A stretch of DNA of 64,000 nucleotides from positions 310,001-374,000 of the forward strand of contig CAMRHE010000205.1 of assembly GCA_947044405.1 (NCBI GenBank). Direction: 5' to 3'. The position numbers and the translations under genes are program-made. The notes below the pieces were generated by a model that was not told the origin of the DNA, searched no databases, and was given only the letters and a program-made list of their open reading frames with translations. Of the stretch, positions 1-11,648 are shown one piece after another; within the stretch, counting starts at the first letter, position 1, and every line of letters starts with the position of its first letter. The stretch comes from Leptodactylus fallax. Lineage: Eukaryota > Chordata > Amphibia > Anura > Leptodactylidae.

Positions 1-910
1 GGCACTCCCCTTGAAGTGAATGAAAGCCACGTGGGTTTGTCCATCCACCAAGTGACACACCTATATATATGGCTGCGGTCAGGCTGAAGTCCCCCCCAGT
101 GGGGGGGGGAGGGGGAACCCAATTCTCAGGCTCAGTGGGGGTCTCAGCAGACAGACCCCCATCACTCAGGTATTTATCCTCTATCATTTAGGTGTATACA
201 GGGCAGTAACATTTTGTGACTTACAGACGTCTCTGACTAATCGGTCACATTTCCCTTCTCTTCCCTTTGGACCGCCATGACCACTTCTTACAGCTGTGAC
301 TTGTCTCTGTAAAGTTTACAACACAGATATCTTTGGCTCCTCACTTTTCCAGGCATCCAACCCACATTGTCCTCACCTGCACACCCATCCTGCTGCTACC
401 CCCAATTATATAATATATGATATAACCCCCCATAATGAATAATACTCCCAAGTGCATCTTTATATTAATAATGTCTGTGTGTACCATGTATAAATAGTGC
501 CCGTTATTAATAGTGCCCCAGGTGTTAACTAATTAAAAGGTTTTCCATGTCATTAATAAACTAATCAGTGGGGCTCAAAAACCCAGGACCCCTACTGATC
601 AGCTGTTTAAATGAACCGTTGTACCTGTGTAAGCGCCATGACCACCTCTCTGTTTACATAGTGTCATTCATCTCATAGCGGCCATGTAATGTAACTACAG
701 CCTCGTCCTATACACGTCTATGTGACAAGACTGTAATTACATCACACGGTCACTATAAACAGACAGCGTGTGATATAAACAGGCACCAGAGCCCCCCATA
801 CAACTGATCAGAGGCGGGGTCCACTGATCTCTTATTGATAATCTGTCCTAAGGATAGAATATCAATAAAAATGAGCTGGAAAGACCCTTTAATAAAGCCC
901 AAGTGCCACC
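1..910. other. intron of adamts2, unclassified
   Basis: No coding signal is visible on either strand. The stretch is ordinary AT-rich intron with a G-run at 101-113. It ends at a TTAA at 911-914 where a MITE fragment begins. The expected next adamts2 exon (start of the spacer domain) is not present here or elsewhere up to 4983. Confidence 0.5.
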
Positions 911-1138
911 TTAAAGGGGTTGTCCAGGATAACCACTTTTTTAATATGAGGCTGGGGAAGGTGCTCTGGTGTCTCCCAGCATGTTCCAGTCCTGCTGCTC
1001 CGGTGTTTTCTTTCCCTCAGCGGTCATGTGTGGTGGGGACTTCTGCCAGAAGAGAACACCAGAGCAGCAGAACCAGACTGCGGTGGGAGACATGTAGCAC
1101 AAGGGACAGGTGAGTAGGTGTTTTTTTTTTTTTTTTAC
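911..1138. repeat. TTAA-type MITE, one end only
   Basis: The fragment starts with TTAA followed by AGGGGTTGTCCAGGATAACC, the terminus shared with the elements at 28705-29067, 62086-62361 and (reverse) 17395-17588. The interior resembles the 28.8-29.0 kb copy, with a ...GAGACA...AGGTGAGTA stretch. The other end is missing because the 31-bp tandem array follows directly after a poly-T run. Confidence 0.6.
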
Positions 1139-2103
1139 TACAGTATTATACGGTATTATGCCCCGCAGCGGCCCCTGCACACAGTATTACATAGTATTAT
1201 GCCCCGCAGCGGCCCCTGCACACGGTATTATGCTCCATAGTGGCCCCTGCACTCGGTATTATGCTCCATAGTGGCCCCTGCACTCGGTATTATGCTCCAT
1301 AGTGGCCCCTGCACTCGGTATTATGCCTCATAGTGGTCCCTGCACTCAGTATTATGCTCCATAGTGGCCCCTGCACTCGGTATTATGCTCCATAGTGACC
1401 CCTGCACACGGTATTATGTCCCATAGTGGCCCCTGCATTCGGTATTATGCTCCATAGTGGCCCCTGCACTCGGTATTATACTCCATAGTGGCCCCTGCAC
1501 ACAGTATTATGCTCCATAACGGCTCCTGCACTCGGTATTATATTCCATAGTGGCCCCTGCACACGTAATGATGCCCCATAGTGGCCCCTGCACACAGTAT
1601 TCTGCTCCATAATGGCCACTGCACACAGTACTCTGCTCCATAGTAACCCACCAATGAACTATTATTATACTCTGGGGTCTAAAAGACATGGTATTATGCC
1701 CCGCAGCGGCCCGTGCACACGGTATTATGCTCCATAGTGGCCCCTGCACTCAGTATTATGCTCCATAGTGGCCCCTGCACTCGGTATTATGCTCCAAAGT
1801 GGTCCCTGCACACGGTATTATGCCTCATAGTGGTCCCTGCACTCAGTATTATGCTCCATAGTGGCCCCAGCACACGGTATTATGTCCCATACTGGCCCCT
1901 GCACTCGGTATTATACTCCATAGTGGCCCCTGCACACAGTATTATGCTCCATAGCGGCTTCTGCACTCGGTATTATATTCCATAGTGGCCCCTGCACACG
2001 TAATGATGCCCCATAGTGGCCCCTGCACACAGTATTCTGCTCCATAATGGCCACTGCACACAGTTTTCTGCTCCATAGTAACCCACCGATGAACTATTAT
2101 TAG
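1139..2103. repeat. 31-bp minisatellite with higher-order duplication
   Basis: About thirty tandem copies of a roughly 31-bp unit beginning GGTATTATGCTCCATAGTGG and ending CCCCTGCACTC are visible, with variants (CCCCGCAGCGG, CTCATAGTGG). The array has two blocks, about 1139-1667 and 1692-2103. Each ends with the same diverged run (GTATTCTGCTCCATAATGG ... GAACTATTATTA), so one block probably arose by duplicating the other. Open frames across the array on both strands are by-products of the repeat period and are not genes. Confidence 0.9.
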
Positions 2104-3598
2104 CCTGTCCTGGGCTGGTTTACATTAAATAAATGGTAAAAATGCCGCCCCCCAGACAGTGACGGACAGTGCCGCCTGAGGCGGCCGCCTCACTTCGCCT
2201 CATTAGCGGTACGCCCCTGCCCCCACCCCTCAACACACATACACAGCAGGGGTAGACAAACAGCCTGTGCATCTGGTTCAGCTGCACAGGAGCCCAGAGG
2301 AAAAAGAGAGGGCCCATGGAGCCAGCAGTGGAAAGGCTGTAACAATTAAGTCTCCTTTGTTTTAGAGGAGACATAATTATTTGGTTTTGGATGTCGGACC
2401 TGTGGATCAAAAAAAGAACTAGACACACCATTTAACTAAATGGAAGCTGTGATAAAGTTTGGATCCTCCTAAACCAGTAACATGTCCTTATGCTATGGGC
2501 GTTTAGGGTTGCAAACCTGGAAGTGCCCATCCTATATATCCCCCTGTTTCTGAATTTAATAAATTTTAATTTGCTGGAGAGGAGTCTTGTACTCTCCTCT
2601 AGTAGCTTTGGGCACATATACATTACCCCATTGAAGCAGGGAACATTACACCTCACTTCAGAGCTCCTGAGCCCATGTGCAAAGTCTGTAATGGGGCCCC
2701 GACCTTCCTTGTGCCATTTAGAATAGTGGTGTATTTTATGTGACAGAGGGACCTTTGGGGCCCACTCAGGATTCAGGGCCCGGTAGCCCCTGCCACCACT
2801 GCACCCCCTATAGGTACGCCCTGCCTCATTTCATTCAGCATGTGCAGTGATACAAGGCATCTCCATCCTCAATAAATGGCATAATGAGCATGTGTCCAGA
2901 GCCACCAAAGAGGAGTCTGAAGCTCATCTCCAGTAAATTAAAACTCCCCTTAAGGTTAGGTCATCAGTACTGAAAGAGGCATTTGGGGCCGGAAAGTCCC
3001 TTTAAATATTCAGTAAGTTAAACCCAGTTGATTAATTGATCTCTGAACCCAAATAATCAAGATACCTCTATAATGTAGGGCCACTCTATAGAGTCAAAGT
3101 TCTTGGCTGCATCCAGCAAGGTTAAGATCCAATCCATCTATCCCCTTCACCTAATGTGAGGGAGAGCTAGTACTCTCCTATTATTTATAAATACACTTCC
3201 AAGGTATCAATCCTGACTGGTTAGATTGTACAATATCAGGATTAGCAGCCCTTGAAGGGGTTTTCCAAGATCATAAAAAATGGCCAAAAGGCGGAAATGC
3301 CATTAAATAATAACAGAGCATTACTCTCCTGAAAAATCCTTCATTCTGCCACTCCAGTTATTTTCAATGGTCTTTGTCGAATTTCTTGCACTTGTAATGC
3401 GCCATACACTCACATGATGACAGCAGGCAATCCCTGTCCCCAGCAATGACTGGTTTCAGCAATCACACTGAGGTACAGCACATCACTACAGCAAGTTAAT
3501 CATGTAGGTGTTCAGATGCACTTATTACAGTTGCTTTTTGGGACATTACTTTAGAGCGGGCAGTGGGTGCAGACGCACCACAGTCCAGGAGTCTTAGG
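2104..3598. other. intron, diffuse old repeats
   Basis: No exon is seen. Pieces of an old repeat with GGGCCC-rich text occur at 2150-2225 and 2690-2830, where the ends ACGCCCCTG and GGTACGCCCTG resemble the termini of the hAT-like MITEs of this window. These are too decayed to bound. Confidence 0.35.
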
Positions 3599-3758
3599 CA
3601 GGGGTGTAACAGTAGCAGTTACCGGGCCCTGAACCTGCAAGATCCCCCAAAGCTCCATTTATCAAATAAAATATACCACTGTTCTAAAAGACACAATGTA
3701 GTAGGGACCCAATTACAGATTTTGCAATGGATCCAAGGAGCTTCAAGTTATGCCTCTA
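3599..3758. repeat. hAT-like MITE
   Basis: The element begins CAGGGGTGTAAC and ends GTTATGCCTCTA, imperfect inverted termini shared with the elements at 24750-24894 and 33278-33550. The flanking 8 bases (GTCTTAGG and GCCGTAGG) match at six of eight positions, which fits an aged 8-bp target-site duplication. It has no coding capacity. Confidence 0.65.
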
Positions 3759-4983
3759 GCCGTAGGGGGACCAGTATGGGGAGACCAATACTTTAATGTG
3801 TAACTCCAATTTTATTTTATTTTTTTGCTATTGTGTGAGAGAGTGATTGATGACCATTTTTGTAATATACTTAATTAACCTATCTAACTTTCCTTTAACA
3901 GAAAACAGGCTCAACAATTCTCCCTAGCAACTTTCTAATTGAGCTATTACTAAGGAATAGCCAGTATGTGTAGAATTAGACAAAAGGGGCATGGTCACTA
4001 GAAAAATGGTTTAGGTATCACATGAAAGCTGAGATTCTACTGACAAAACTGCAGTAGTAGCTATAAAATAATCAGAGATATTGCTGGTCAAAAACAAAGT
4101 CGGGAAATTGATCTTTACATACAACAGTTTATGCTGCATATAGAAATTACATTCCCAGTTTTTTTAACTAGTGATATCTCCATTTTTCTTATAACTAGGA
4201 CTGCAGTTTTGGCAGTTTATAAAAGTTGAGAATCTCTCTTCTCTAAACCATTTTTTTTAGGTTGTATAAAACCGAAGATGCAGCCATTTGAAGTGACCAT
4301 CCCCCCTTTGGTGAATGCTACAGCTTTACAACCACCATTGATTACAGGTGTATGGAACAAACTCCCCCTGGCAATGTTTAGAGCATTGCTACTGGGAACT
4401 GTACAGCCTGTTTTCTATCAAAATGAAGTTAGATAGGTTATAACTATATTACAAAACTACATATTACAAAAATGTCCAACATACCACCATTTAACAGCAC
4501 AATAACAAAAAAAAAAAAATGTGAGTTACACTTTAAACAACACATTATAGAAGGGGGACCTGGTACAGATTTTGCACTGGAGCCCAGTGGCTTCATATTA
4601 TGCCACTGGTTGCAATATGTGCATCAGAGCTCTGTCTTGTAATGAGACCTAACCAGAACAGATTTTCATCCCCTAAAAGTACAATAACTGTACCTGATGA
4701 GAAACTTTAAGGATACATTTTTTTTAACTTTACATGATAAAATTAACAGCAATTATTGGCCAAAATCTGTATTCCTTTTAGGGGATGAAAAAAAAAAGGT
4801 TAGTTTGAGACTATGGTTGTAAAGTCATCCGCCAGAATGAATGATACAAACTGAACACTTTCCGTGCAGTGCAGTGTTTTTTGTATTTTTTTTTTAAATG
4901 TACTAAGTAATGTCTGATAAAGGGAAAGTATTTGGGCTTATATTGTATGAATTTATATTAAAGTAATATGTCATTTGTTATAC
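3759..4983. other. intron, no feature recognised
   Basis: AT-rich intron with several poly-A and poly-T runs. A short piece at about 4560-4612 (GGACCTGGTACAGATTTTGC and following) resembles the inside of the hAT-like MITE at 3599-3758. Nothing else is supported. Confidence 0.4.
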
Positions 4984-5108
4984 CTTGTTTCTTGGGTGCT
5001 CTTGTAAATGTCCCTTTGACAATTTTACAATGTGAATTATCACCGCCACATACTCCACACTTGTCTTCTTTTTTTTGTTGACCCAATCACTTTGTCACAA
5101 CCGACTTT
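4984..5108 (-). CDS. adamts2: adamts2 exon I: end of cysteine-rich domain, with +1 frameshift in an A8 run
   Basis: The exon follows TAAATAG, begins in phase 0 with [13 protein letters not shown], and resumes as [18 protein letters not shown] and [10 protein letters not shown] before the donor [16 protein letters not shown] is the invariant ADAMTS motif before the spacer. The exon is 125 nt, but an in-frame version needs 124: the coding strand has eight A (plus strand 5069-5076) where seven are required. Read literally, the frame meets TGA about 45 nt later, which would remove the spacer and all later thrombospondin repeats. Splice sites and the sequence on both sides of the run look normal, so a homopolymer error in the assembly is the simplest explanation; a real null allele is possible. 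Confidence 0.9.
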
Positions 5109-5404
5109 CTATTTAAAAAAATAAATACAACATTTAGAATGCGCTTATGTTACAGGACAGTAAAGATCATCCTATACGTGCAGACATTGTCAGCTGTAAA
5201 TGCACAATGTAAGGTGCGTCAGGCCATTCAATCTGTCCTATGGAAAGAACACAAGGATCATACAGGAATGCAGTAAATAATGCAATAATACTGACTATAG
5301 AATTGTATTATATACAGAACAATGAAAAGTATTTCTGAATTCTTCTGTTTTTGCATATTTCTTATTTTGCTTCCCTCTTTAAGAACAGTATATTATAATT
5401 ATTT

Positions 5405-5835
5405 ATTTTTAGACCACCTTTAATTCCATGGCGCTGTACATTTGAGGGTTTAAATACAATACACAAAACAAGTACAATACTAACAGTGCCCAACTGGTAC
5501 AGGGGATAGAGGGTTCTGCCCACAGGGCCTTACAAACAATAAGGGAAGAGGGATAGAGACGGTACATAAGGGTAGGAGCTGTTCGGATGGTGGTGTGGTG
5601 ACAGTAGGGTTATTGAAGATTGTAAGCCTTCCTGAAGAGGCAAATCTTCAGTGTGATCTTGAAGCGTGTGATTGTGGGGGTCAGTCTTATGTGTTGTGGT
5701 AGAGTTCAAGAGTATGGGGGGAGGTGCATGGAAGAAGTCTTAGCAGCAGTTGTGAAAACAACAAGGTCTTGAGAGGAACGGAGATTACGTGTGGGTAGGT
5801 AACGGAGGACTAGCTCAGAGGTGTATGGTTTGTAG
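5405..5835 (-). mobile_element. L2/CR1-like LINE 3' end, old copy
   Basis: On the minus strand the fragment encodes the last part of an L2/CR1-type ORF2, with RYLPTRNLRSSQDLVVF, then LPQHIRL and finally FKITLKICLFRKAYNLQ before a stop. A 3' UTR with a poor GGCGCTATATAAATAAA-like terminus follows (here ATGGCGCTGTACATTTGAGG on the plus strand). The FKxxLKTxLF motif is the hallmark of the C-terminus of such LINEs. It is more diverged than the copies at 11123, 36697 and 50455. Confidence 0.7.
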
Positions 5836-7319
5836 CACCTGCTAGCTATGAGCCCACTGTACAACAGCCATCATATATACAGGTAGATCACATATAAAGC
5901 CAAAGGTGAGGGTGCAGAAGGAGGCAATAGGAGCACTCCCTAAATACAGTGGACTCATAGTTATAGTTATATACTGTACATGTGCAATACATACATAGTG
6001 AATAATAATCAACTTGTTACTGTAAATAACTTTTTTTTTATAGTGGTTTCCCCAAACCAACTGCTTTAACAATTTTTACCAAGGTGGTAAATGTCAGATC
6101 ACTGTTGGACCCACCTAACAGTAATATACATATATGCGACTGCAGTGCCTTACAAACTCCTCTTCACTGTGCTTTTGGTGGTGAAAAGGATCTCCATGCT
6201 AAGTAGACTAACAGAGCAGAAGGAGGAACTGAGCATAATGATATAGTGACATAGACTGTCAGTCACTGATAGGATTGCTTCCTTGATTTTTCAGCATAGA
6301 AAGATCAGAGATTTCAACAACAGGTTATTTTGAGTCTTTCAACAAAATCATATTGATCTGCTCGGCTCCTTCTGCTCTATAACATGCTATTGCAGATTAG
6401 GCTGCACACAGGGGAATGTGGTCCAGAAAAAATAATCCATATTTTGACTCGTTTTCACAGCCTGAACCCACTCTGGACAACCAAACTCAAGCATCAGTAA
6501 TCATTGATACTAGTTGTCCCATTCTCCTGCAGCTCTACAGCACAACACACTTTATTGTCAGTTGCTCAGCAGTAGGAAACAGCCAGGATCAACATCAGCA
6601 GTGCACACGACAGGGTCAGAACACTTCTTAGCGTGAGAATGATGGTGCTGTGATGTACACATCGATTGTCCAGTTCTCACAAGGGTCTGCTCACAATACT
6701 CACAGCGACTGGTTTTCATGATCACAATGCAATTCGTCAGCACTAGCTTTCAGAACAACAGGCTTAGCACGTATCGCACGGATGGACAGCTGGACTGGTA
6801 GCAATGGCTGTCTAGACTGAAGACCCCAAAGGTGCAGGAAAAACTCTCTTTCATATGACAGTCTTCCTACCCAACGCACAAAGACCCCAAAGGGTCACCA
6901 CCTGCTACACAGCCAATGACTACAACCATGTTTGGAGTGTTTGTTTCAGAGACCAGAGAACACGAGGGAGATGTGATGATCCAGCAAGGACATAATTCAT
7001 GTGACGGTGTAACACCATACAGTACATAATATATATCATAATATGCAAGATAAAATGCAAAATCCACAAGTAAGTAAACAAAACAGTTGTACAGGCCAAT
7101 CTTGGGATAGGGCCTAAACTAGTCACCCACCTAAGACCATTTTCTGGAAGGTGATGGCTCCAACCACCTTACATTGAAACCATGTTTCCCCGTATGCAGG
7201 AGGCCTAAATACACATACAGAGCAAAGGGTTTGGCTCATGGAAGCTACTCCTTATAACAAAGAATGTGGTATATCTGTAGAGGGAACACTGCTTCATTGA
7301 ACAAGTATTTATAACTCAC
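5836..7319. other. intron between exons H and I, no feature recognised
   Basis: The stretch holds no exon with splice signals. Short open frames at 6416-6743 and 6867-7126 show no family motif and no codon bias. The sequence at about 6630-6830 is less AT-rich than its surroundings and may be an old repeat that I cannot name. Confidence 0.35.
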
Positions 7320-7453
7320 CAGACAATCACCTCGAACACAGATATTGTGAGAATCTTTATATGAGCATTGTGTTCCATCATGTGATAGTCTTTTCATATA
7401 CACCACATCTCCAGTTTCTTTTGATTGACAGTAAAGATGACATCTTTCTTTTT
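7320..7453 (-). CDS. adamts2: adamts2 exon H: cysteine-rich domain
   Basis: The 134-nt exon follows TTTCTAG, completes a glutamate codon with the G of exon G, and ends in phase 0 at CTG before GTGAGT. It encodes [34 protein letters not shown] and [11 protein letters not shown]. This is the cysteine-rich module between the first thrombospondin repeat and the spacer; HDGTxCSY and CVRGDC are family hallmarks, and MKR with ERCHLYC favours ADAMTS2. The RGD triplet within CVRGDC is a conserved feature of ADAMTS2 in mammals as I recall; whether it binds integrins cannot be judged here. Confidence 0.94.
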
Positions 7454-8039
7454 CTAGAAAAAGTATAGACAAAATTATTAAATTGCAGAATAACATTTAT
7501 GCACTATAATCCTAGTATTAGGGTTTTTTTTTGCATTAAACAATTCATTGCAACTTGGAGTCTCAGCTAATAGAAATCAACTTAGTTCTTTATATACAGT
7601 ATTTACTACAATTCCAGGTGTTCCAAAAACTATTCCCTAAATTAGAAACATTCCCAGCGCTTTCTACCTGCGTGCCTCTGGTGAACTGAAATGTAACAAC
7701 ATATAAACTGACTTACCAGGCCCATGACCGTCTGGTAACAAAGTGAGAAAACTTAGAATCCTTGGAAAGTTAGCTCCAATAATAACTCTCACTCTAGTCA
7801 CTACTGGTAGCACGAGGCAGGGGACGTTGCATAAGGACAGCAAGACAGGGCCATAGAACAGCATCAACCCAGAAGTAGGACTGGAATCTGCTTCTTTGTT
7901 CAGGTATGAACAGGAGGAGTACTACCAGAACCCTACAAAATGACCTCCAGCAGACTACACGTGTGCATTTTTTGACCATACTGGCATTCATAAGATAAGA
8001 CCAGAATTGGCAAGTCTGACATTGCAGCTCGGTTTTCTT

Positions 8040-8480
8040 CACAGAGGAGAGACGCCAAAAGACATGAAACAGTCTAGAGACGCAGTGGTAAATGTTATGC
8101 TGCCTGCAACATCATCCAGCATGAAAAGTTTGGCAGTGGGTCAGTGATGGTCTGGAGAGGCATACTGGAGAGTTGCACAAATCTTGATGTAGTGGAGAGT
8201 TGAACAAACCTCCAATGGCTTCTTTCTGCTGCAAAGCAGTTTCCCCGGTTTTCTGTGGCCCAAGTGTGTAGACAGCACATGGATGACAAAAGAAGTGATG
8301 CCATTCACTGGTCTTCATGATCCTCAGACTTGTATCCAATTGAAAACCTGAACCAGCGCATCCAATGTCACCAAGTAGCACCACAGACAGGACACCATCC
8401 ACTGTTTCATCAGAATCATGTCCAAATATTGTTGGGAGGGCATACAGGAATGTGGTAGCAATACATACTATTGAGATACA
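8040..8480 (+). pseudogene. Tc1-like transposase remnant
   Basis: One frame on the plus strand reads CYAACNIIQHEKFGSGSVM and VWRGILESCTNLDVV, then later a decayed HWSS.SSDLYPIENLN and HQVAPQT. These match the GSGSVMVWGGI and [15 protein letters not shown] blocks of a Tc1 subfamily that differs from the other elements of the window. Stops and frame breaks are frequent and no inverted termini are visible, so this is an old internal fragment. Open frames on the minus strand across it are shadows. Confidence 0.65.
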
Positions 8481-8583
8481 TTATGAGCTGTCAAGAAGAA
8501 ATTCATGCAAACTGCATACGCCTGTTTTTAATTTTTTTATTTGATTTATGGGGGATTTTGTTCCCAATGATTTGAACAATTTA

Positions 8584-9867
8584 CAGTTGTGCTAAAAAGT
8601 TTACATAACCCAGCAGATTTTTTGTTTTTTTGGCCTTTTTTCAGAGAATATGAATGATAACACAAAAACTTTTTCTCCACTCATGGTTAGTGGTTGGTTG
8701 AAGCCATTTATTGTCAAACGTCTGTGTTTTCTCTTTTTAAATCATAATGACAACCAAAAACATCAAAATGACCCTATTCAAAAGTTCACATACCCCAGTT
8801 CTTAATACCGTGTATTGCCCCCTCTAACATCAATGACAGCTTGAAGTCTTTTGTGGTAGTTGTGGATGAGGCTCTTTATTTTCTCAGATGGTAAAACTGC
8901 TGATTCTTCTTGGTAAAAAGTCTCCAGTTCCTGTAAATTCCTGGGCTGTCTTGCATGTACTGAGCGCTTGAGATCTCCCCAGAGTGGCTCAATAATATTG
9001 AGGTCAGGAGACTGAGATGGCCACTCCAGAAATTTCACTTTCTTCTGATGTAGCCAATGACAGGTTGACTTGGCCTTGTGTTTTGAATTGTTGTCATGTT
9101 GGAACGTCCAAGTACGTCCCATGCGCAGCTTTCTGGCTGATGAGTGCAAATTTGCCTCCAGTATTTGCTGATAATGTGCTGCATCTTTCCATCAACTTTG
9201 ACCAAGTTTCCTGTGCCTTTGAAGCTCACACATCCCCACATCATCAGTGATCCACCTCTGTGTTGTTGACACCTCTCCAAATGTAACGTTTATGGTTGTG
9301 GCCAAAAAGTTCGATTTTTGTCTCGTGACTCCAAATTACCTTGTTCCAGAAGTTTTGAGGCTTGTCTCTGTGCTATTTGGCGTATTGAAGGTGAGATTCT
9401 TTGTGGCATTTGCGCAGTAATGGATTTCTTCTGGCAACTCGACCATGCAGCCCATTTTTCTTCAAGTGCCTCCTTATTGTGCATCTTGAAACAGCCACAC
9501 TGATATTTTTCAGAGAGTCCTGTATTTCAGCTGATGATATGTGTGGGATTTTCTTTGCATCCCGAACAATTTTCCGGGCAGTTGTGGCCGAAATTTTGGT
9601 TGGTCTATCTGACCGTGGTTTGGTTTCTGGGCATGTTATCAGACCAAAATCACCAGGGTATGTGAACTTTTGAACAGGGTCATGTTGATGTTTTTGGTTG
9701 TCATTATGATTTAAAAAGAGAAAACACAGAAGTTTGACAATAAATGGCTTCAACCAACCACTAACCATGAGTGGAGAAAAAGTTTTTGTGTTATCATTCA
9801 TATTCTCTGAAAAAAGGCCAAAAAAACAAAAAATCTGCCGGGGTATGCAAACTTTTTAGCACAACTG
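8584..9867 (-). mobile_element. Tc1-like element with ~210-bp inverted repeats, defective
   Basis: The ends CAGTTGTGCTAAAAAGTTT and their reverse complement at 9867 bound a 1284-bp element. The terminal inverted repeats run about 8584-8793 and 9658-9867 and differ at roughly 10-12 positions. TA precedes the left end; the right flank reads TC, so one target TA has mutated. The transposase is on the minus strand between the repeats. The element is shorter than the 1.6-kb relatives because the helix-turn-helix part of the gene is missing. Confidence 0.88.
8802..9640 (-). pseudogene. Tc1 transposase pseudogene
   Basis: Readable pieces in order are DRPTKISATTARKIVRDAKK, HLKKNGLHGRVARRNPLLRK, WNKVIWSHETKIELFGHN, GSLMMWGCVSFKGTGNLVKV, FQHDNNSKHKAK and [20 protein letters not shown], ending RGGNTRY before the stop. 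They fall in different frames, so several indels have occurred. The first catalytic aspartate is replaced by histidine (WSHETK instead of WTDETK), which alone would kill catalysis; the second aspartate and the glutamate remain. The N-terminal DNA-binding half is largely deleted. Confidence 0.85.
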
Positions 9868-10299
9868 TCTATCAATTGAGATTTTAAAATTTTATCTTAT
9901 GTTTATTGACAGCTGAAGTGTGATTTATCCCCCCTCCTTTTCAGGAACCTGTGTTTGGTTGTAAAACAAGTGGTTGTAGCAGGACACCACCCTCATGGTG
10001 TAAAAGGGCATCAAGAACATTAAGCCCCATTCTATGGATATCTTCTAGCTAACAATGGAAGTTTATATTTTTGTTTACTTTTATCAGTTATTTCTAGGTT
10101 TAGTGTTCATTAAAAATCTGAATAACTTTCTCTCTTTGGTTACAACCTTTACTGTTTTCTTCTTGAATTACAAGAATTTGATAAAAACAGAACTAATCTG
10201 ACAGCTCCATACCAAACCCAAAGAAAGTCCTGTGGGTAATGTAATACAATTAAATTCTTCAGAAAACCACCTTAAATATTGTGCTAAATTGAAAATTAC

Positions 10300-10475
10300 C
10301 ATCTGGATGCTCATACGGAATCCAGTGATGTTTAGAATTTTGATATTCAAAGAATGGGTCCCATTGTCTGCACTGTTCTTCTCTAAAGTCCTCGGAATCT
10401 TTGTCACACTCTTCACTATTACAAAGTTGTAGTTCATAGCTTGATCCTGAACATGAATGACCTCCATTTGCTGGG
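10300..10475 (-). CDS. adamts2: adamts2 exon G: end of TSR-1 and start of cysteine-rich domain
   Basis: The 176-nt exon follows TATTCAG and ends one base into a codon (GATG before GTAATT). It completes HPANGGHSCSGSSYELQLC and NSEECDKDSEDFREEQC, then reads RQWDPFFEYQNSKHHWIP and YEHPD. The NGG..C and QLC cysteines close the thrombospondin repeat; FREEQC opens the cysteine-rich domain. A second AG five bases inside the exon (CCCAG) could act as an alternative acceptor but would break phase with exon F, so the upstream AG is preferred. Confidence 0.94.
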
Positions 10476-11122
10476 CTGAATAAAAAACAGTATAATGTTG
10501 AATATTGCACACAATTCCATATTATTTTATCATTTTCAAAGGGTTTTAATGACATTTTATAGAAATAAAACATTTGAAATAAAAAATTAACAGTGAAAAC
10601 AACCAATAAAGGAGTTTCACCGTAGCTTATACTGTAGTCTATAATTTTATTAATACTAGTTAAATAAAGACAGTCTAAACCTAGAGAGGTTAGGATGAAG
10701 ATGTTTGATATATTTTGCACATCTTGCAATAACGATTTAGGCTGATATGGAAAAAATGCTATAAAGTAAGAATGCGTTATAAAATAGAAAGCGTTAACAT
10801 TTTATTTTTGTCAATTAGTATTAAAGGAATGAACAAAACGGAAATCAAAATCAAATCAATGTCTGGCGTGACCATCCTTTAGAGGAGGAGTCCTGTAAGT
10901 GATGTTATGTCCCCCACAGAGCTGTAATTTCATCATCAAGTCTGTCTGGGATTACATGAAGAGATAGAAGGATTGTAACAAGCCTACACCAACAGTAGAC
11001 CTATGGTTATATCTCCAAGATGTTTGGAAAAACCTCCCTGCCACGTTCTTTCAAAAACGGTTTGCAAGTGCACAGAGAAGAATTGTTGCTATTTTCAAGG
11101 CAAAAGGTGGTCACACCATATT

Positions 11123-11289
11123 CATAGATTGTAAGCTCTTGTGAGCAGGGCCCTCAGTCCCATTGTGTGAATTGACTATTACTCTGTAATGTATTTTTTT
11201 ACTTGAACCCTACAATTTGTAAAGTGCTGTGGAATATGTTGGCGCTATATAAATAAAATGTATTTTATTATTATTATTATTATTATTAT
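11123..11289 (+). mobile_element. L2/CR1-like LINE 3' UTR, nested
   Basis: The segment matches the 3' UTR of the copy at 50455 (GATTGTAAGCTCTTGTGAGC, CAGGGCCCTCAGTCCCA, GTTGGCGCTATATAAATAAA) and ends in a run of ATT triplets, the usual tail of this family. It is severely 5'-truncated and interrupts the Tc1-like element. Confidence 0.85.
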
Positions 11290-11397
11290 ATTGATTGGAT
11301 TTAGATTTCTCTTTTGTTCATTCCTTTAATTTTTATTAACTGACAAAAATAAACTATTAACACTTTCTATTTTTGAAAGTATTCTTAGGTTAGGTTC

Positions 11398-11648
11398 ACA
11401 TCTGCGCTGGGTTTGCCATCGTTTGGGTCTGCCTGGGGATGATGGAGAGCCCAACTGCCCAAAACAGCGGTTACCCATGGACACCGGCGGTTCCCATAGA
11501 CTATAATGGGGTTTGCCGGCTGTCCATCATTTTTATACTGAAACTGGCAGAGAGAAAAGTCCTCCATACATAACTTTTCTCTCCGCCAATTTCTGGCGGT
11601 TTCTGCAACCGCCAGATGTGAACTTTCGGCGCAGATGTGAACTTAGCC
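11398..11648. repeat. Harbinger-like MITE, nested in a Tc1 terminus
   Basis: The ends GGTTAGGTTCACATCTGCG and CGCAGATGTGAACTTAGCC are inverted, and TTA flanks both sides (11395-11397 and 11649-11651), as expected for PIF/Harbinger insertions (TWA). The interior has its own paired text (GGACTTTTCTCTCCGCC-like and CCATAGACTATAATGGGG) shared with the copies at 17593, 21721, 22484, 52291 and 52910. Confidence 0.75.

Noticed and set aside
1713..1985. 90-codon frame rich in repeated MLHSGP-type text
   Set aside because: It is a translation of the 31-bp tandem repeat; a similar frame exists on the other strand.
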